From contig CAIUVX010000064.1 of assembly GCA_903902705.1 (NCBI GenBank), forward strand, positions 1-64,000: DNA of 64,000 bases. The letters are read 5' to 3'. The notes beneath the pieces were generated by a model, which saw only the letters and a program-made list of their open reading frames with translations, did not search any database and was not told the DNA's origin. This document shows positions 16,959 to 24,471 of the stretch, in pieces (position 1 is the first letter of the stretch; the number at the start of each line of letters is the position of its first letter). This DNA is from an uncultured Methylococcales bacterium (GTDB lineage Bacteria > Pseudomonadota > Gammaproteobacteria > Methylococcales > Methylomonadaceae). Both the position numbers and the translations under genes were made by a program.

Positions 16959-17270
16959 ATGTCAGAATTTCATAACGTCACTGTGATTAAAAAAGCCAAC
17001 GTCTATTTTGGCGGTAATGTCAGTAGCCGTACCCTTAAATTTGCCGATGGCACCATGAAAACGCTAGGCTTTATGTTGGCGGGCGAATACACCTTTAATA
17101 CAGCCGATGCTGAATTGATGGAAATTATCGACGGCGAGCTTGAGGTGTTATTACCCGAAAGTGAGTGGCAAACTGTTAAAGGTGGCGAAGCGTTTAGTGT
17201 GCCTGCTAATGCCAAGTTCACTGTAAAAGTTAACACGCCTACCGATTATATTTGTTCGTTTCTCAAATAA
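16959..17270 (+). CDS. ppnP: Pyrimidine/purine nucleoside phosphorylase (YaiE/PpnP family)
   Basis: A 103-residue single-domain cupin of the former DUF1255 family, with FGGNVSSRTLKFADGTMKTLG and a C-terminal EAFSVPANAKFTVKV. E. coli PpnP cleaves several nucleosides phosphorolytically. It starts with ATG after a plausible AGGA site. Only 4 nt separate it from the following NYN-domain gene. Confidence 0.95.
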   Translation: MSEFHNVTVIKKANVYFGGNVSSRTLKFADGTMKTLGFMLAGEYTFNTADAELMEIIDGELEVLLPESEWQTVKGGEAFSVPANAKFTVKVNTPTDYICSFLK

Positions 17271-17274
17271 CTGC

Positions 17275-17748
17275 GTGGAAAAAATTGCCCTGTTTGTCGA
17301 TGTGCAGAACATCTACTACACCACTAAACAAGCGTATCAGCGGCATTTTGATTACCAGCGGTTTTGGAATCAGGCGACCGCTAATCGTGAAGTAGTGGCG
17401 GCGTGTGCGTATGCCATCGACAAAGGCGACAGTAAACAACGGGGCTTTCAGGATATACTCAGATACATCGGTTTTGAGGTAAAGCTAAAGCCCTATATTC
17501 AACGGCGTGATGGTACTGCCAAAGGCGATTGGGATGTCGGTATCACCCTAGATGTCATGGAATTAGCGGAACAAGTCGATGTCATTACCCTGTTATCAGG
17601 CGATGGTGATTTTGATTTATTATTGGCTAAAGTGCATCAGCGTTATGGTGTAAGCACTGAAGTCTATGGTGTACCAGCCTTAACCGCCCCCTCACTTATT
17701 AATGCCTCTCAACGGTTTATTGCCATAGACGATAAGTTGCTGTTGTAG
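17275..17748 (+). CDS. NYN-domain (LabA/DUF88) putative ribonuclease
   Basis: A 157-residue PIN-like protein. Acidic motifs of the NYN active site are present: FVDVQN at residues 7-12, KGDWDVGITLDVM near 85 and LLSGDGDFDLLL near 105. The family includes LabA of cyanobacteria and probable RNA nucleases. The GTG start lies 4 nt after the ppnP stop, so the two genes are probably coupled. Specific targets are unknown. Confidence 0.9.
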   Translation: MEKIALFVDVQNIYYTTKQAYQRHFDYQRFWNQATANREVVAACAYAIDKGDSKQRGFQDILRYIGFEVKLKPYIQRRDGTAKGDWDVGITLDVMELAEQVDVITLLSGDGDFDLLLAKVHQRYGVSTEVYGVPALTAPSLINASQRFIAIDDKLLL

Positions 17749-17774
17749 TTTCTAGGCTTACTGCTCACAGGAAT

Positions 17775-17794
17775 AAAACAGCTTTAGCTGTTTT
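17775..17794 (+). terminator. Intrinsic terminator after the NYN gene
   Basis: AAAACAGC and GCTGTTTT form a stem around TTTA, ending in a short T-run, 26 nt after the stop codon. Confidence 0.65.
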
Positions 17795-17897
17795 CTAGCT
17801 AATAGCTGAGGCTATTGGACTCCTAACTGAATACGCTCAAAACCTGATAGAATGCCCATCTAATCCCTCTTATTAAAACTCACTCGGAAAACAAACT

Positions 17898-19484
17898 TTG
17901 ATTTCTACAGCTAATATCACCATGCAGTTTGGGGCAAAACCCCTGTTTGAAAACGTCTCTGTCAAATTTGGCGACGGCAATCGTTACGGCTTAATCGGCG
18001 CGAACGGCTGCGGCAAATCGACTTTTATGAAAATATTAAGCGGCGATTTAGAACCGTCCGCAGGCAATGTCAGTATCAGTCCTAATGAACGCCTAGGCGT
18101 ATTGCGTCAAGATCAATTCGCTTATGAAGAATTTACGGTACTTGATACCGTCATAATGGGTCATAAAGAACTATGGCACATTAAACAAGAACGCGACCGT
18201 ATTTATTCACTACCTGAAATGAGTGAAGAAGATGGAATGCAGGTTGCTGATTTAGAAGTGGAGTTTGCCGAATTAGATGGTTATACCGCTGAATCGCGTG
18301 CAGGTGAATTATTGTTGGGGCTAGATATTCCGCTAGAACAACACACTGGTTTAATGAGTGCAGTTGCACCTGGTTGGAAATTACGGGTGTTACTAGCGCA
18401 AGCGTTGTTCGCTAACCCAGACATCATGTTATTAGACGAACCGACTAACAACCTTGATATTAATACCATCCGCTGGCTGGAAGATATGCTGAATGCGCGT
18501 GATTGTACGATGGTCATTATCTCGCATGATCGCCATTTTTTAAACAGCGTTTGCACCCACATGGCAGACATGGATTATGGTGAATTGCGCGTTTATCCTG
18601 GCAACTATGATGATTACATGGTCGCTGTTAGTGAAGTTCGCGCCAGTTTATTGGCAGGTAATGCCAAGAAAAAAACTCAAATTGTTGAATTACAAGCCTT
18701 TGTACGTCGCTTTTCGGCGAATGCCTCAAAAGCAAAACAAGCGACTTCACGCGCCAAGCAATTAGATAAAATTAAACTCGATGAGGTAAAACCATCTAGC
18801 CGCGTCAATCCTTTTATACGCTTTGAGCAAACTAAAAAATTGCATCGTTTAGCCTTAGAAGTCGAAGGCTTGAGCAAAGGCTATGGTAGCGAACCATTAT
18901 TTAAAAATCTGAATTTAATGGTGGCAGTCGGTGAACGCATTGCGGTGATAGGACCTAATGGTATTGGTAAATCGACCTTGTTAAAAACGCTGGTCGGTGA
19001 ATTAACACCCGATACGGGCATCGTCAAATGGTCAGAAAATTCAGAAGTTGGTTATTTTGCTCAAGACCACGCCGATGATTTTGCTGAAGATTTAACGCTG
19101 ATTGAATGGATGGGGCAGTGGCGTAAAGAGTCCGATGACGATCAAACCATGCGCGGTACGCTGGGGCGTTTATTATTTACTTCGGATGATATTAATAAAC
19201 CAGTGAAAGTGCTATCAGGTGGTGAACAAGGTCGAATGTTATTTGGTAAATTAATCCTGCAAAAAAATAACATTATGGTATTGGATGAACCGACCAACCA
19301 TTTAGATATGGAGTCGATTGAGTCCTTAAATAACGCTTTAGAAAGTTATCCAGGCACGCTAATTTTTGTCAGTCATGATAGAGAATTTGTTTCCTCACTA
19401 GCAACACGCATTATCGAATTAACACCACACGGTATCGTTGATTTTAACGGTAATTATGAAGATTATTTAACTACTCAGGGTTAA
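17898..19484 (+). CDS. ybiT: ABC-F family ATPase YbiT
   Basis: A soluble ribosome-associated ABC-F protein with two ATPase domains and no transmembrane domain. The sequence follows E. coli YbiT closely from the start ([20 protein letters not shown]). Walker A motifs GANGCGKST and GPNGIGKST and Walker [10 protein letters not shown] and MVLDEPTNH are intact. The first signature motif is [10 protein letters not shown], the YbiT-type departure from LSGG, while the second is VLSGGEQGR. The inter-domain linker with [16 protein letters not shown] contacts the ribosomal exit or P-site region in this family. Translation starts at TTG 17898. The gene appears to be a single transcription unit. Confidence 0.95.
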   Translation: MISTANITMQFGAKPLFENVSVKFGDGNRYGLIGANGCGKSTFMKILSGDLEPSAGNVSISPNERLGVLRQDQFAYEEFTVLDTVIMGHKELWHIKQERDRIYSLPEMSEEDGMQVADLEVEFAELDGYTAESRAGELLLGLDIPLEQHTGLMSAVAPGWKLRVLLAQALFANPDIMLLDEPTNNLDINTIRWLEDMLNARDCTMVIISHDRHFLNSVCTHMADMDYGELRVYPGNYDDYMVAVSEVRASLLAGNAKKKTQIVELQAFVRRFSANASKAKQATSRAKQLDKIKLDEVKPSSRVNPFIRFEQTKKLHRLALEVEGLSKGYGSEPLFKNLNLMVAVGERIAVIGPNGIGKSTLLKTLVGELTPDTGIVKWSENSEVGYFAQDHADDFAEDLTLIEWMGQWRKESDDDQTMRGTLGRLLFTSDDINKPVKVLSGGEQGRMLFGKLILQKNNIMVLDEPTNHLDMESIESLNNALESYPGTLIFVSHDREFVSSLATRIIELTPHGIVDFNGNYEDYLTTQG

Positions 19485-19829
19485 ATTACTGGCTTAATTT
19501 ACGCATAAATAGCCACGTTAGCAGATAAAAACCCAAATCTTTGCTATATTTTGTTAGGTAGATAGAAAATATTAGGACATCAAAGTAGGTGCGATAAGTC
19601 GCACCTACTTTGTTTTAGTGAGTATGTTAAAATTTTTTCGTGACTACATCTAGCGATTGTAAAGCAATAAAAATAATGTTTCTGGTGCGATAAATGCTCT
19701 TTGATAACCCGTTAAGTCAACTGGAGTTGAAGTCTTAGCAAAAATCGACGCTGCCTCTGCCCTTTGATAGAGAGGTGATTTATTCATAAGTTATTATGGG
19801 TTACTTGACACCTGAAGTCAGGAGTTTTG
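19485..19829. other. Intergenic region after ybiT
   Basis: About 345 bp with no supportable ORF. It contains the palindromic repeat/terminator listed separately at 19581-19616. The remainder upstream of the next gene is AT-rich and should hold its promoter, but I see no confident -35/-10 pair. Confidence 0.4.
19581..19616 (+). terminator. Hairpin of the AAGTAGGTGCG repeat family, terminator-like
   Basis: CAAAGTAGGTGCG and CGCACCTACTTTG form a 13-bp stem around ATAAGT, followed by TTTT. It lies about 100 nt after ybiT. The arms resemble those at 47476-47505 (AAGTAGGCGCG), so this is probably a member of an interspersed palindrome family that acts as a terminator. Confidence 0.6.
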
Positions 19830-20303
19830 ATGATCATTATTTTAAAAAAAATACCTAGCACCACGTCGGATTATCATGTAGAAGCATTCATTAAGCCTGT
19901 ACTTAAGGGTGGGATGTTTACTGCCAGTGGTCGTATAGAAAGTATTTCATTTTGGCGGTATGAAATCGTCCAAACCAACACAATCGAATATTACGCATTG
20001 GTTGATATCGAGCCTGACTCTGTTGGTCGGCGCGTCATCAGACGATTGAATAAAAAACTAATCAATGGCAAATATATTGGTTTGCAAGAATTCCACGTTA
20101 GGCATTGGAGCAATGATAGACGAGTGTTTAAGTCTGTGGTTGATAGAGGAAAAAACAATAAACGCAAAGCTGAGCGCAGACGCAAAATTGTAAAAGTAGA
20201 AAGACGATTAAGAGTGGAGGATAGCAGAGCAGACAATGTAACTATTTCTACACATTCTGGTTTTTGGGCTGAGCCTCATGATACCAAAGGAAAAAAATTC
20301 TAA
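19830..20303 (+). CDS. Small basic protein, possible RRM-like RNA-binding fold
   Basis: I do not recognise this gene. ATG 19830 has GGAG 5 nt upstream; the track start is a TTG one codon earlier. The 157-residue product has a first half with alternating strands and a helix (EYYALVDIEPDS, RRVIRRLNKKL, LQEFHVRHW), a beta-alpha-beta pattern that could be RRM-like. The second half is strongly basic (NNKRKAERRRKIVKVERRLR) and would bind nucleic acid. No signal peptide or membrane segment is present. The RNA-binding suggestion is inference from charge and pattern. Confidence 0.6.
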   Translation: MIIILKKIPSTTSDYHVEAFIKPVLKGGMFTASGRIESISFWRYEIVQTNTIEYYALVDIEPDSVGRRVIRRLNKKLINGKYIGLQEFHVRHWSNDRRVFKSVVDRGKNNKRKAERRRKIVKVERRLRVEDSRADNVTISTHSGFWAEPHDTKGKKF

Positions 20304-20459
20304 AACGTGCGTTATTTTGTCCACTGCACAGCGACAATATTCAAATAAATCCCCCCCACCTGTACACAATTTTAAGTGCTATTCAACAAGCTTAAGCTTG
20401 CCAGTTTGCTTTGTAGTAGGTATAACTAACCTCAGTTTTAAACTTCCTACTAAAGAACT

Positions 20460-21374
20460 ATGACAAACAAATATACCCCGCTAAAAGATCACGACACACC
20501 GCTAAAAGTATTATTTACAGGCTATCTCTGTACCGTAGCCGTAGGTTATCTTTTTGCCCTTATTCAAATATTATTCACGCACGGCATGGCAGACGGTAAA
20601 TTCGGCTTATCGGTTGATGATATTGTGTACAGCTATTATGGCAACCGTTCGGGTACAGCATTAGAAGTCAAACTAAATGGGTCAATGAAAGAGAACGCCT
20701 CTGAACAAGAGCGTTTTGCTATTATGAAATGGGTCAGAGATGGTGCAGATACTGATGACTACAAAGACGATGGTATCGATAAAATCATCGAAAAAAAGTG
20801 CGTCATGTGTCACAACAAAGATTCGGGTGGCTTACCAGATTTTACCAAGTTTGAGACACTAAAATCCTACACCACTCAAGATGAAGGGGCGACTTTTTCT
20901 TCATTAACGCGCGTGTCACATATTCACTTATTTGGCATTAGTTTTATCTTTATGTTTGTCGGCTATATTTTTAGCTTTGCCGAAACAACGACTACCCAAT
21001 ATAAATGTATTGCTATCGGTATGCCTTATGTATTTTTACTGACTGATATTTTGTCATGGTGGCTAACGAAAATTCACCCGATGTTTGCGTGGTTAGTCAT
21101 TTTTGCAGGTATGGGTATGGGTATCTCCTTCACCTTTATGTTGGTCACCTCTGTGTTAGAAATGTGGCTCTTTAAACCTGTCTTTATCGATGGTTTTGGT
21201 TCGCGTTATTTACAACAACGTGACAGCACAGATGCGTCTGTTGCAGATAGAGTCTGGGTAGTGATTAAAACCTTAGCCAGTTCGATTAAACCCGCTACTG
21301 TGTTTGTAGTGGAACAATGGTTAACGCGTGTTTGGCCATTAATTAATAACCTATTTAACTCCTTGAAAAAATAA
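20460..21374 (+). CDS. Membrane-bound mono-haem c-type cytochrome-like protein
   Basis: A 304-residue membrane protein with one CxxCH haem-binding motif (EKKCVMCHNK, Cys114-His118) in a periplasmic loop. A helix at about 17-38 precedes the loop. After it come about four helices with conserved His residues (RVSHIHLFGISFIFMFVGYIF, IAIGMPYVFLLTDILSWWL). The layout suggests electron transfer at the inner membrane. I recall homologues in ammonia- and methane-oxidising bacteria that carry the misleading name elongation factor-1 alpha; that is memory and not a search result. It has no similarity to translation factors. Monocistronic, ending at the palindrome at 21401. Confidence 0.75.
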   Translation: MTNKYTPLKDHDTPLKVLFTGYLCTVAVGYLFALIQILFTHGMADGKFGLSVDDIVYSYYGNRSGTALEVKLNGSMKENASEQERFAIMKWVRDGADTDDYKDDGIDKIIEKKCVMCHNKDSGGLPDFTKFETLKSYTTQDEGATFSSLTRVSHIHLFGISFIFMFVGYIFSFAETTTTQYKCIAIGMPYVFLLTDILSWWLTKIHPMFAWLVIFAGMGMGISFTFMLVTSVLEMWLFKPVFIDGFGSRYLQQRDSTDASVADRVWVVIKTLASSIKPATVFVVEQWLTRVWPLINNLFNSLKK

Positions 21375-21400
21375 CCACGTTCTCACTAAAGAGCGATATT

Positions 21401-21436
21401 CATGACTGCCAGTCCTTTAAAGGACTGGCAGTCATG
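21401..21436. terminator. 36-bp perfect palindrome between convergent genes
   Basis: CATGACTGCCAGTCCTTT is followed immediately by its exact reverse complement. It lies 27 nt after the cytochrome-like gene and 65 nt before the end of the convergent TonB receptor gene, a position suited to a bidirectional terminator. The arms are unusually long and perfect for a terminator. Confidence 0.6.
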
Positions 21437-21500
21437 CCAAAAATAAAAACAATAGATTTAACCCACTACCAGTTTTTAATAGCGTTCAAAAAAACGTAGA

Positions 21501-23546
21501 TTAATAGCTCACTCGAATTCCGACTTCTCCACTACGCCCAGCCTCTGGTGCAAAATTACGCAGATAAGAGGTTGAATTACGGATATTTTCATTCAACAGA
21601 TTTTTAGCATTGGCAAATAGCATAATGTCAGCCTCGGCAATTGTGGCGATATGATATTGCGTACCAAGATTGAGCAATAAATAACTGGGAGTGCTGGTTT
21701 CATTCGCGCCTGTATGAGTTTGCGCTTCGCCGCGTGTTAAACGCACATTGCTAGTAAAGTTGTTTTTCTCATAACTTAGCTGCAAACCGTAACGCAGCGG
21801 TGGCATTCGAGGCACATCATTGCCTTTATTAAAGGTGCCGCGTGTGTAATCGCTGAACAAGCTTAAATCGACTAAGCCATAGTGATTTTCCATCAACGGG
21901 AATTTAAGCTGTGCTTCATAACCTTTAAACGTCGCACCTGCTTGTTGATTGATTTCGACAGGAATACAGGGTTCGCCTAATGCGCACGCATCGGTAAAAG
22001 CACCTGCATCAGTATTAAATAAATAATTTGCGCGTTGCTGATAAATGTAATTACTGACCCAGTTATGAAATACATTCACTTCCGCATTCATCCAATCGCT
22101 GTTAAAACGGTAGCCCAAGTCCAGATTATTGGAAAATTCTTTACTCAGTGTGGCATTGCCCAATTCATAGCTGCGTGAGGCTTCATGAACACCGTCATAA
22201 TAAAGCTCTTGGATTAACGGAGCGCGTTGCGAATGGGTGAACGCTAGACTGAGTTTGTGCTGTTTATTCACTTCCCATAAGGCAGAAGCTGAACCGCTAA
22301 TCGGTAAATACGTCAGGCTACTCGCGTTTTCGGGTGAAATTGTCACCCATTCACCGCGTCCACCTAGCTCATAAGTAACCGCGCCGTTTTTATAGGATTC
22401 AACGGCAAATAAACCGTAACTATCAATGTTGGATTTGGGGACTAACGGCGCAGAACCATCGGCATTAATCGCTGCAAACTCGCTGTTAGTCGATTGAAAA
22501 CCCAGTGAACCTGTTAATGCGCCGATAGCTTTTTGTTCTAATTCCAAACGGCTGGCGTAGGATTTGTTTAAAAACTGGGTCGCGGGTATACCACCATCTT
22601 TTTCTGTGTGTTGATAATCGGTATAGCCAAATTTCATTTTTAACTTTTCAGCGAAAGCAAATGGCTGATTGAGTTGGGCTTTAAAATCGTATTTGGTTTG
22701 TTTTAAATCGACCGTAACAGGTGCGCCGCCTGAACCATCAGTAGGAATGCCGTAGTTTTTTTCTAATTGATTAATTGATGCACCGACCAAGCCTGCCTCG
22801 CCTATCATGGAAACGCCGACTGAACCGCCGCGTGAACGGGCGTTACTGTTATTAATCACACCGTATGAATTTTCAGGCGCGGTAAAACTGGGATCATTAA
22901 TCTGTACTGCGGCTTCATCTATGGCTTGTCCGCCAATATGCGTGTTGCCTTGGTCACGATAAAAACCATCAACATGATACGCAAAGCCGTTGTGACTGCC
23001 TTCCACTTTCATCACGCTGGAGGTTTCATTGGTTGCTGAATCATAGCGTTGCTCTCCCGCCCCAGTGATTATTTTATCGAACGTTTTTTCAGGAATCCGA
23101 TTGTCTATTACATTGACGATACCGCCTATCGCACCATTACCGTATAACAAGGTAGATGGTCCGCGAAATACTTCAATGCGTTCAGCTAAAATGGGTTCAA
23201 CACCGTTGGCATGATCTGGACTCAATGAAGACATATCGTTATTGCCCATGCTATTTTGCAATACCTGTACGCGTGGCCCTGATTGTCCGCGTATCACAGG
23301 AGAACCAACACCCGCGCCAAACGATTGACTGGTCACTCCCAATTCATTTTTTAGGGTATCACCGATGGTCGTTCCCATTTTGGTATGCAGTGCATCACCT
23401 GTTAATACGGTGACAGGCATAGCCGATTTTGAAGTGCTTAGTGGCAAGGGCGAGCTAACCAGTATAGTATCTAATTCTTTAATTCCATTGTCAGCGGCTT
23501 GTGCTGTTGTGATGGATAGGAAAACAAGCGGGAGGATTTTTTGCAT
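21501..23546 (-). CDS. znuD: TonB-dependent receptor, ZnuD-type zinc receptor
   Basis: A 681-residue outer-membrane receptor with a signal peptide (QKILPLVFLSITTAQA), a plug domain (SAMPVTVLTGDAL ... VIRGQSGPRVQVLQN ... EVFRGPSTLLYGNGAIGGIVNVIDN) and a C-terminal barrel ending GEVGIRVSY. The plug wording is close to ZnuD of Neisseria and relatives. It lies directly downstream of a Zur-type repressor gene, with a Zur-like operator 42 nt before its start. The uptake of zinc (or a zinc complex) into the periplasm is therefore a strong inference. No znuABC transporter is present in the window. Confidence 0.88.
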   Translation of the reverse strand: MQKILPLVFLSITTAQAADNGIKELDTILVSSPLPLSTSKSAMPVTVLTGDALHTKMGTTIGDTLKNELGVTSQSFGAGVGSPVIRGQSGPRVQVLQNSMGNNDMSSLSPDHANGVEPILAERIEVFRGPSTLLYGNGAIGGIVNVIDNRIPEKTFDKIITGAGEQRYDSATNETSSVMKVEGSHNGFAYHVDGFYRDQGNTHIGGQAIDEAAVQINDPSFTAPENSYGVINNSNARSRGGSVGVSMIGEAGLVGASINQLEKNYGIPTDGSGGAPVTVDLKQTKYDFKAQLNQPFAFAEKLKMKFGYTDYQHTEKDGGIPATQFLNKSYASRLELEQKAIGALTGSLGFQSTNSEFAAINADGSAPLVPKSNIDSYGLFAVESYKNGAVTYELGGRGEWVTISPENASSLTYLPISGSASALWEVNKQHKLSLAFTHSQRAPLIQELYYDGVHEASRSYELGNATLSKEFSNNLDLGYRFNSDWMNAEVNVFHNWVSNYIYQQRANYLFNTDAGAFTDACALGEPCIPVEINQQAGATFKGYEAQLKFPLMENHYGLVDLSLFSDYTRGTFNKGNDVPRMPPLRYGLQLSYEKNNFTSNVRLTRGEAQTHTGANETSTPSYLLLNLGTQYHIATIAEADIMLFANAKNLLNENIRNSTSYLRNFAPEAGRSGEVGIRVSY

Positions 23547-23587
23547 GGTTTTTCAAAATTTTTATGAGTAGAATAAATTTAATGATA

Positions 23588-23601
23588 TGTTATAACATAA
23601 C
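23588..23601. promoter_or_regulatory. Zur operator upstream of znuD
   Basis: TGTTATAACATAAC contains half-sites GTTAT and ATAAC separated by 3 bp, the same half-sites and spacing as the operator before zur and like known gammaproteobacterial Zur boxes. On the minus strand it falls between a TTGCGT (-35-like) and a TAAATT (-10-like) sequence, where bound Zur would block RNA polymerase. Confidence 0.75.
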
Positions 23602-23644
23602 GCAATGCAACCACAGAAGCGCACAGAGTTTCCTCAATTATTTG

Positions 23645-23712
23645 GTAGGGCAATCCATTGTGGTTGCCCCGATGACATTCTATTGAAGGGCAGGCACAAG
23701 ACCATCCCCTAC
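23645..23712. repeat. Palindromic interspersed element overlapping the zur stop
   Basis: GTAGGG at the left end is mirrored by CCCCTAC at the right end, and GGGCAATCC/GGTTGCCCC lie inside. No coding capacity. The right end overlaps zur so that the TAG stop of zur (23709-23711) is part of the repeat, suggesting insertion at the very end of the gene. Confidence 0.5.
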
Positions 23713-24191
23713 ATTTGCGCCGCACATTGACTGCAAATTCCATGAATCTCAATGGCTTTACTATGCACAATAAATCCCGCATCATTGAACTCTTCCGACA
23801 ATGCTTGCATTACGTTAGGCGCGGTACGCTCCTCAACTTCCTGACAGTTTTTACAAATCAACAATAATTGCTCATGTGGCGCGTTTGAACAACGGCAACC
23901 AATAAACGCATTCAAACTTTCCACACGATGAATCAAGCCTTGTTCGCTCAAAAATTCTAAAGCACGGTAAATAGTCGGTGGTTTTGCTGCCATTTGTAGC
24001 GGCTTGATACGATCAAGTAATTCGTAAGCTTTGACCGCTTTGTGACTTTCCCAGATTAGTTCTAACACCTGATAACGAATCGACGTTAACTGCACGCCGC
24101 GTTCCAGACAAACCTGTTTAGCCATTGCGAGTGCGTTACTCACGCATTGTTTATGGTTGTGTTTTTGATTAGGTAAATCGTTTAGTGTCAT
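23709..24191 (-). CDS. zur: Zinc uptake regulator, Fur family
   Basis: A 160-residue Fur-family repressor. The winged-helix part reads LTSIRYQVLELIWESHKAVKAYELLDRI ... KPPTIYRALEFLSEQGLIHRV. The C-terminal dimerisation part has the structural zinc cysteine pairs CKNC and CSQC, and NAPHEQLLLICKNC. Residues NAFIGC are typical of Zur and not Fur. Its own promoter carries a matching operator (24216-24228), and the ZnuD-type receptor follows downstream, so it probably represses both when zinc is plentiful. Confidence 0.93.
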   Translation of the reverse strand: MTLNDLPNQKHNHKQCVSNALAMAKQVCLERGVQLTSIRYQVLELIWESHKAVKAYELLDRIKPLQMAAKPPTIYRALEFLSEQGLIHRVESLNAFIGCRCSNAPHEQLLLICKNCQEVEERTAPNVMQALSEEFNDAGFIVHSKAIEIHGICSQCAAQM

Positions 24192-24215
24192 GATGATAGC
24201 AGTAGGATAGTGAGT

Positions 24216-24228
24216 GTTATAGTATAAC
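24216..24228. promoter_or_regulatory. Zur operator upstream of zur (autoregulation)
   Basis: GTTATAGTATAAC has half-sites GTTAT/ATAAC with a 3-bp spacer, 25 bp upstream of the zur start. It matches the znuD operator in half-sites and spacing, and closely resembles the Zur box seen before znu genes in gammaproteobacteria. Confidence 0.82.
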
Positions 24229-24376
24229 GTTCAATTATAAAGTGTGTGTTGTGCGATCAACTACCAATGATTTTTTTCAACATAAACCACATACTTGTTG
24301 AGCAGTGTAATATAAATTTTTTACACGATAAAAATAAAAAATACACTATTTTAAAAAAGGTTGAAGGCTTATTTTC

Positions 24377-24406
24377 TTACAAACTCTATAGCCTAGACTG
24401 TACAAT
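24377..24406 (+). promoter_or_regulatory. Possible sigma-70 promoter of glgX
   Basis: TTACAA and TACAAT are separated by 18 bp and lie 66 bp upstream of the glgX ATG. The match is moderate. The region before it (24229-24376) is very AT-rich and includes the hairpin GTGTAA/TTACAC, with no ORF that I accept. Confidence 0.35.
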
Positions 24407-24471
24407 ACAATTTATTTACTATAAATAAAGACTGCGATACACGCAGCAGCTTAGTATTAAGGACAGTGATA

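Noticed and set aside
20278-20463. 61-residue ORF between the basic protein and the cytochrome-like gene
   Set aside because: Overlaps the end of a better gene, has no ribosome site and shows no protein-like pattern.
20460-21374. Elongation factor
   Set aside because: The sequence is a membrane protein with a CxxCH motif and has no GTPase motifs, whatever names are used for its relatives.
24246-24428. 60-residue ORF upstream of glgX
   Set aside because: AT-rich promoter DNA with skewed, low-complexity translation and no start context.
24229-24465. tRNA or small structured RNA in the zur-glgX gap
   Set aside because: No cloverleaf or known RNA motif could be formed; the DNA is simply AT-rich promoter sequence.
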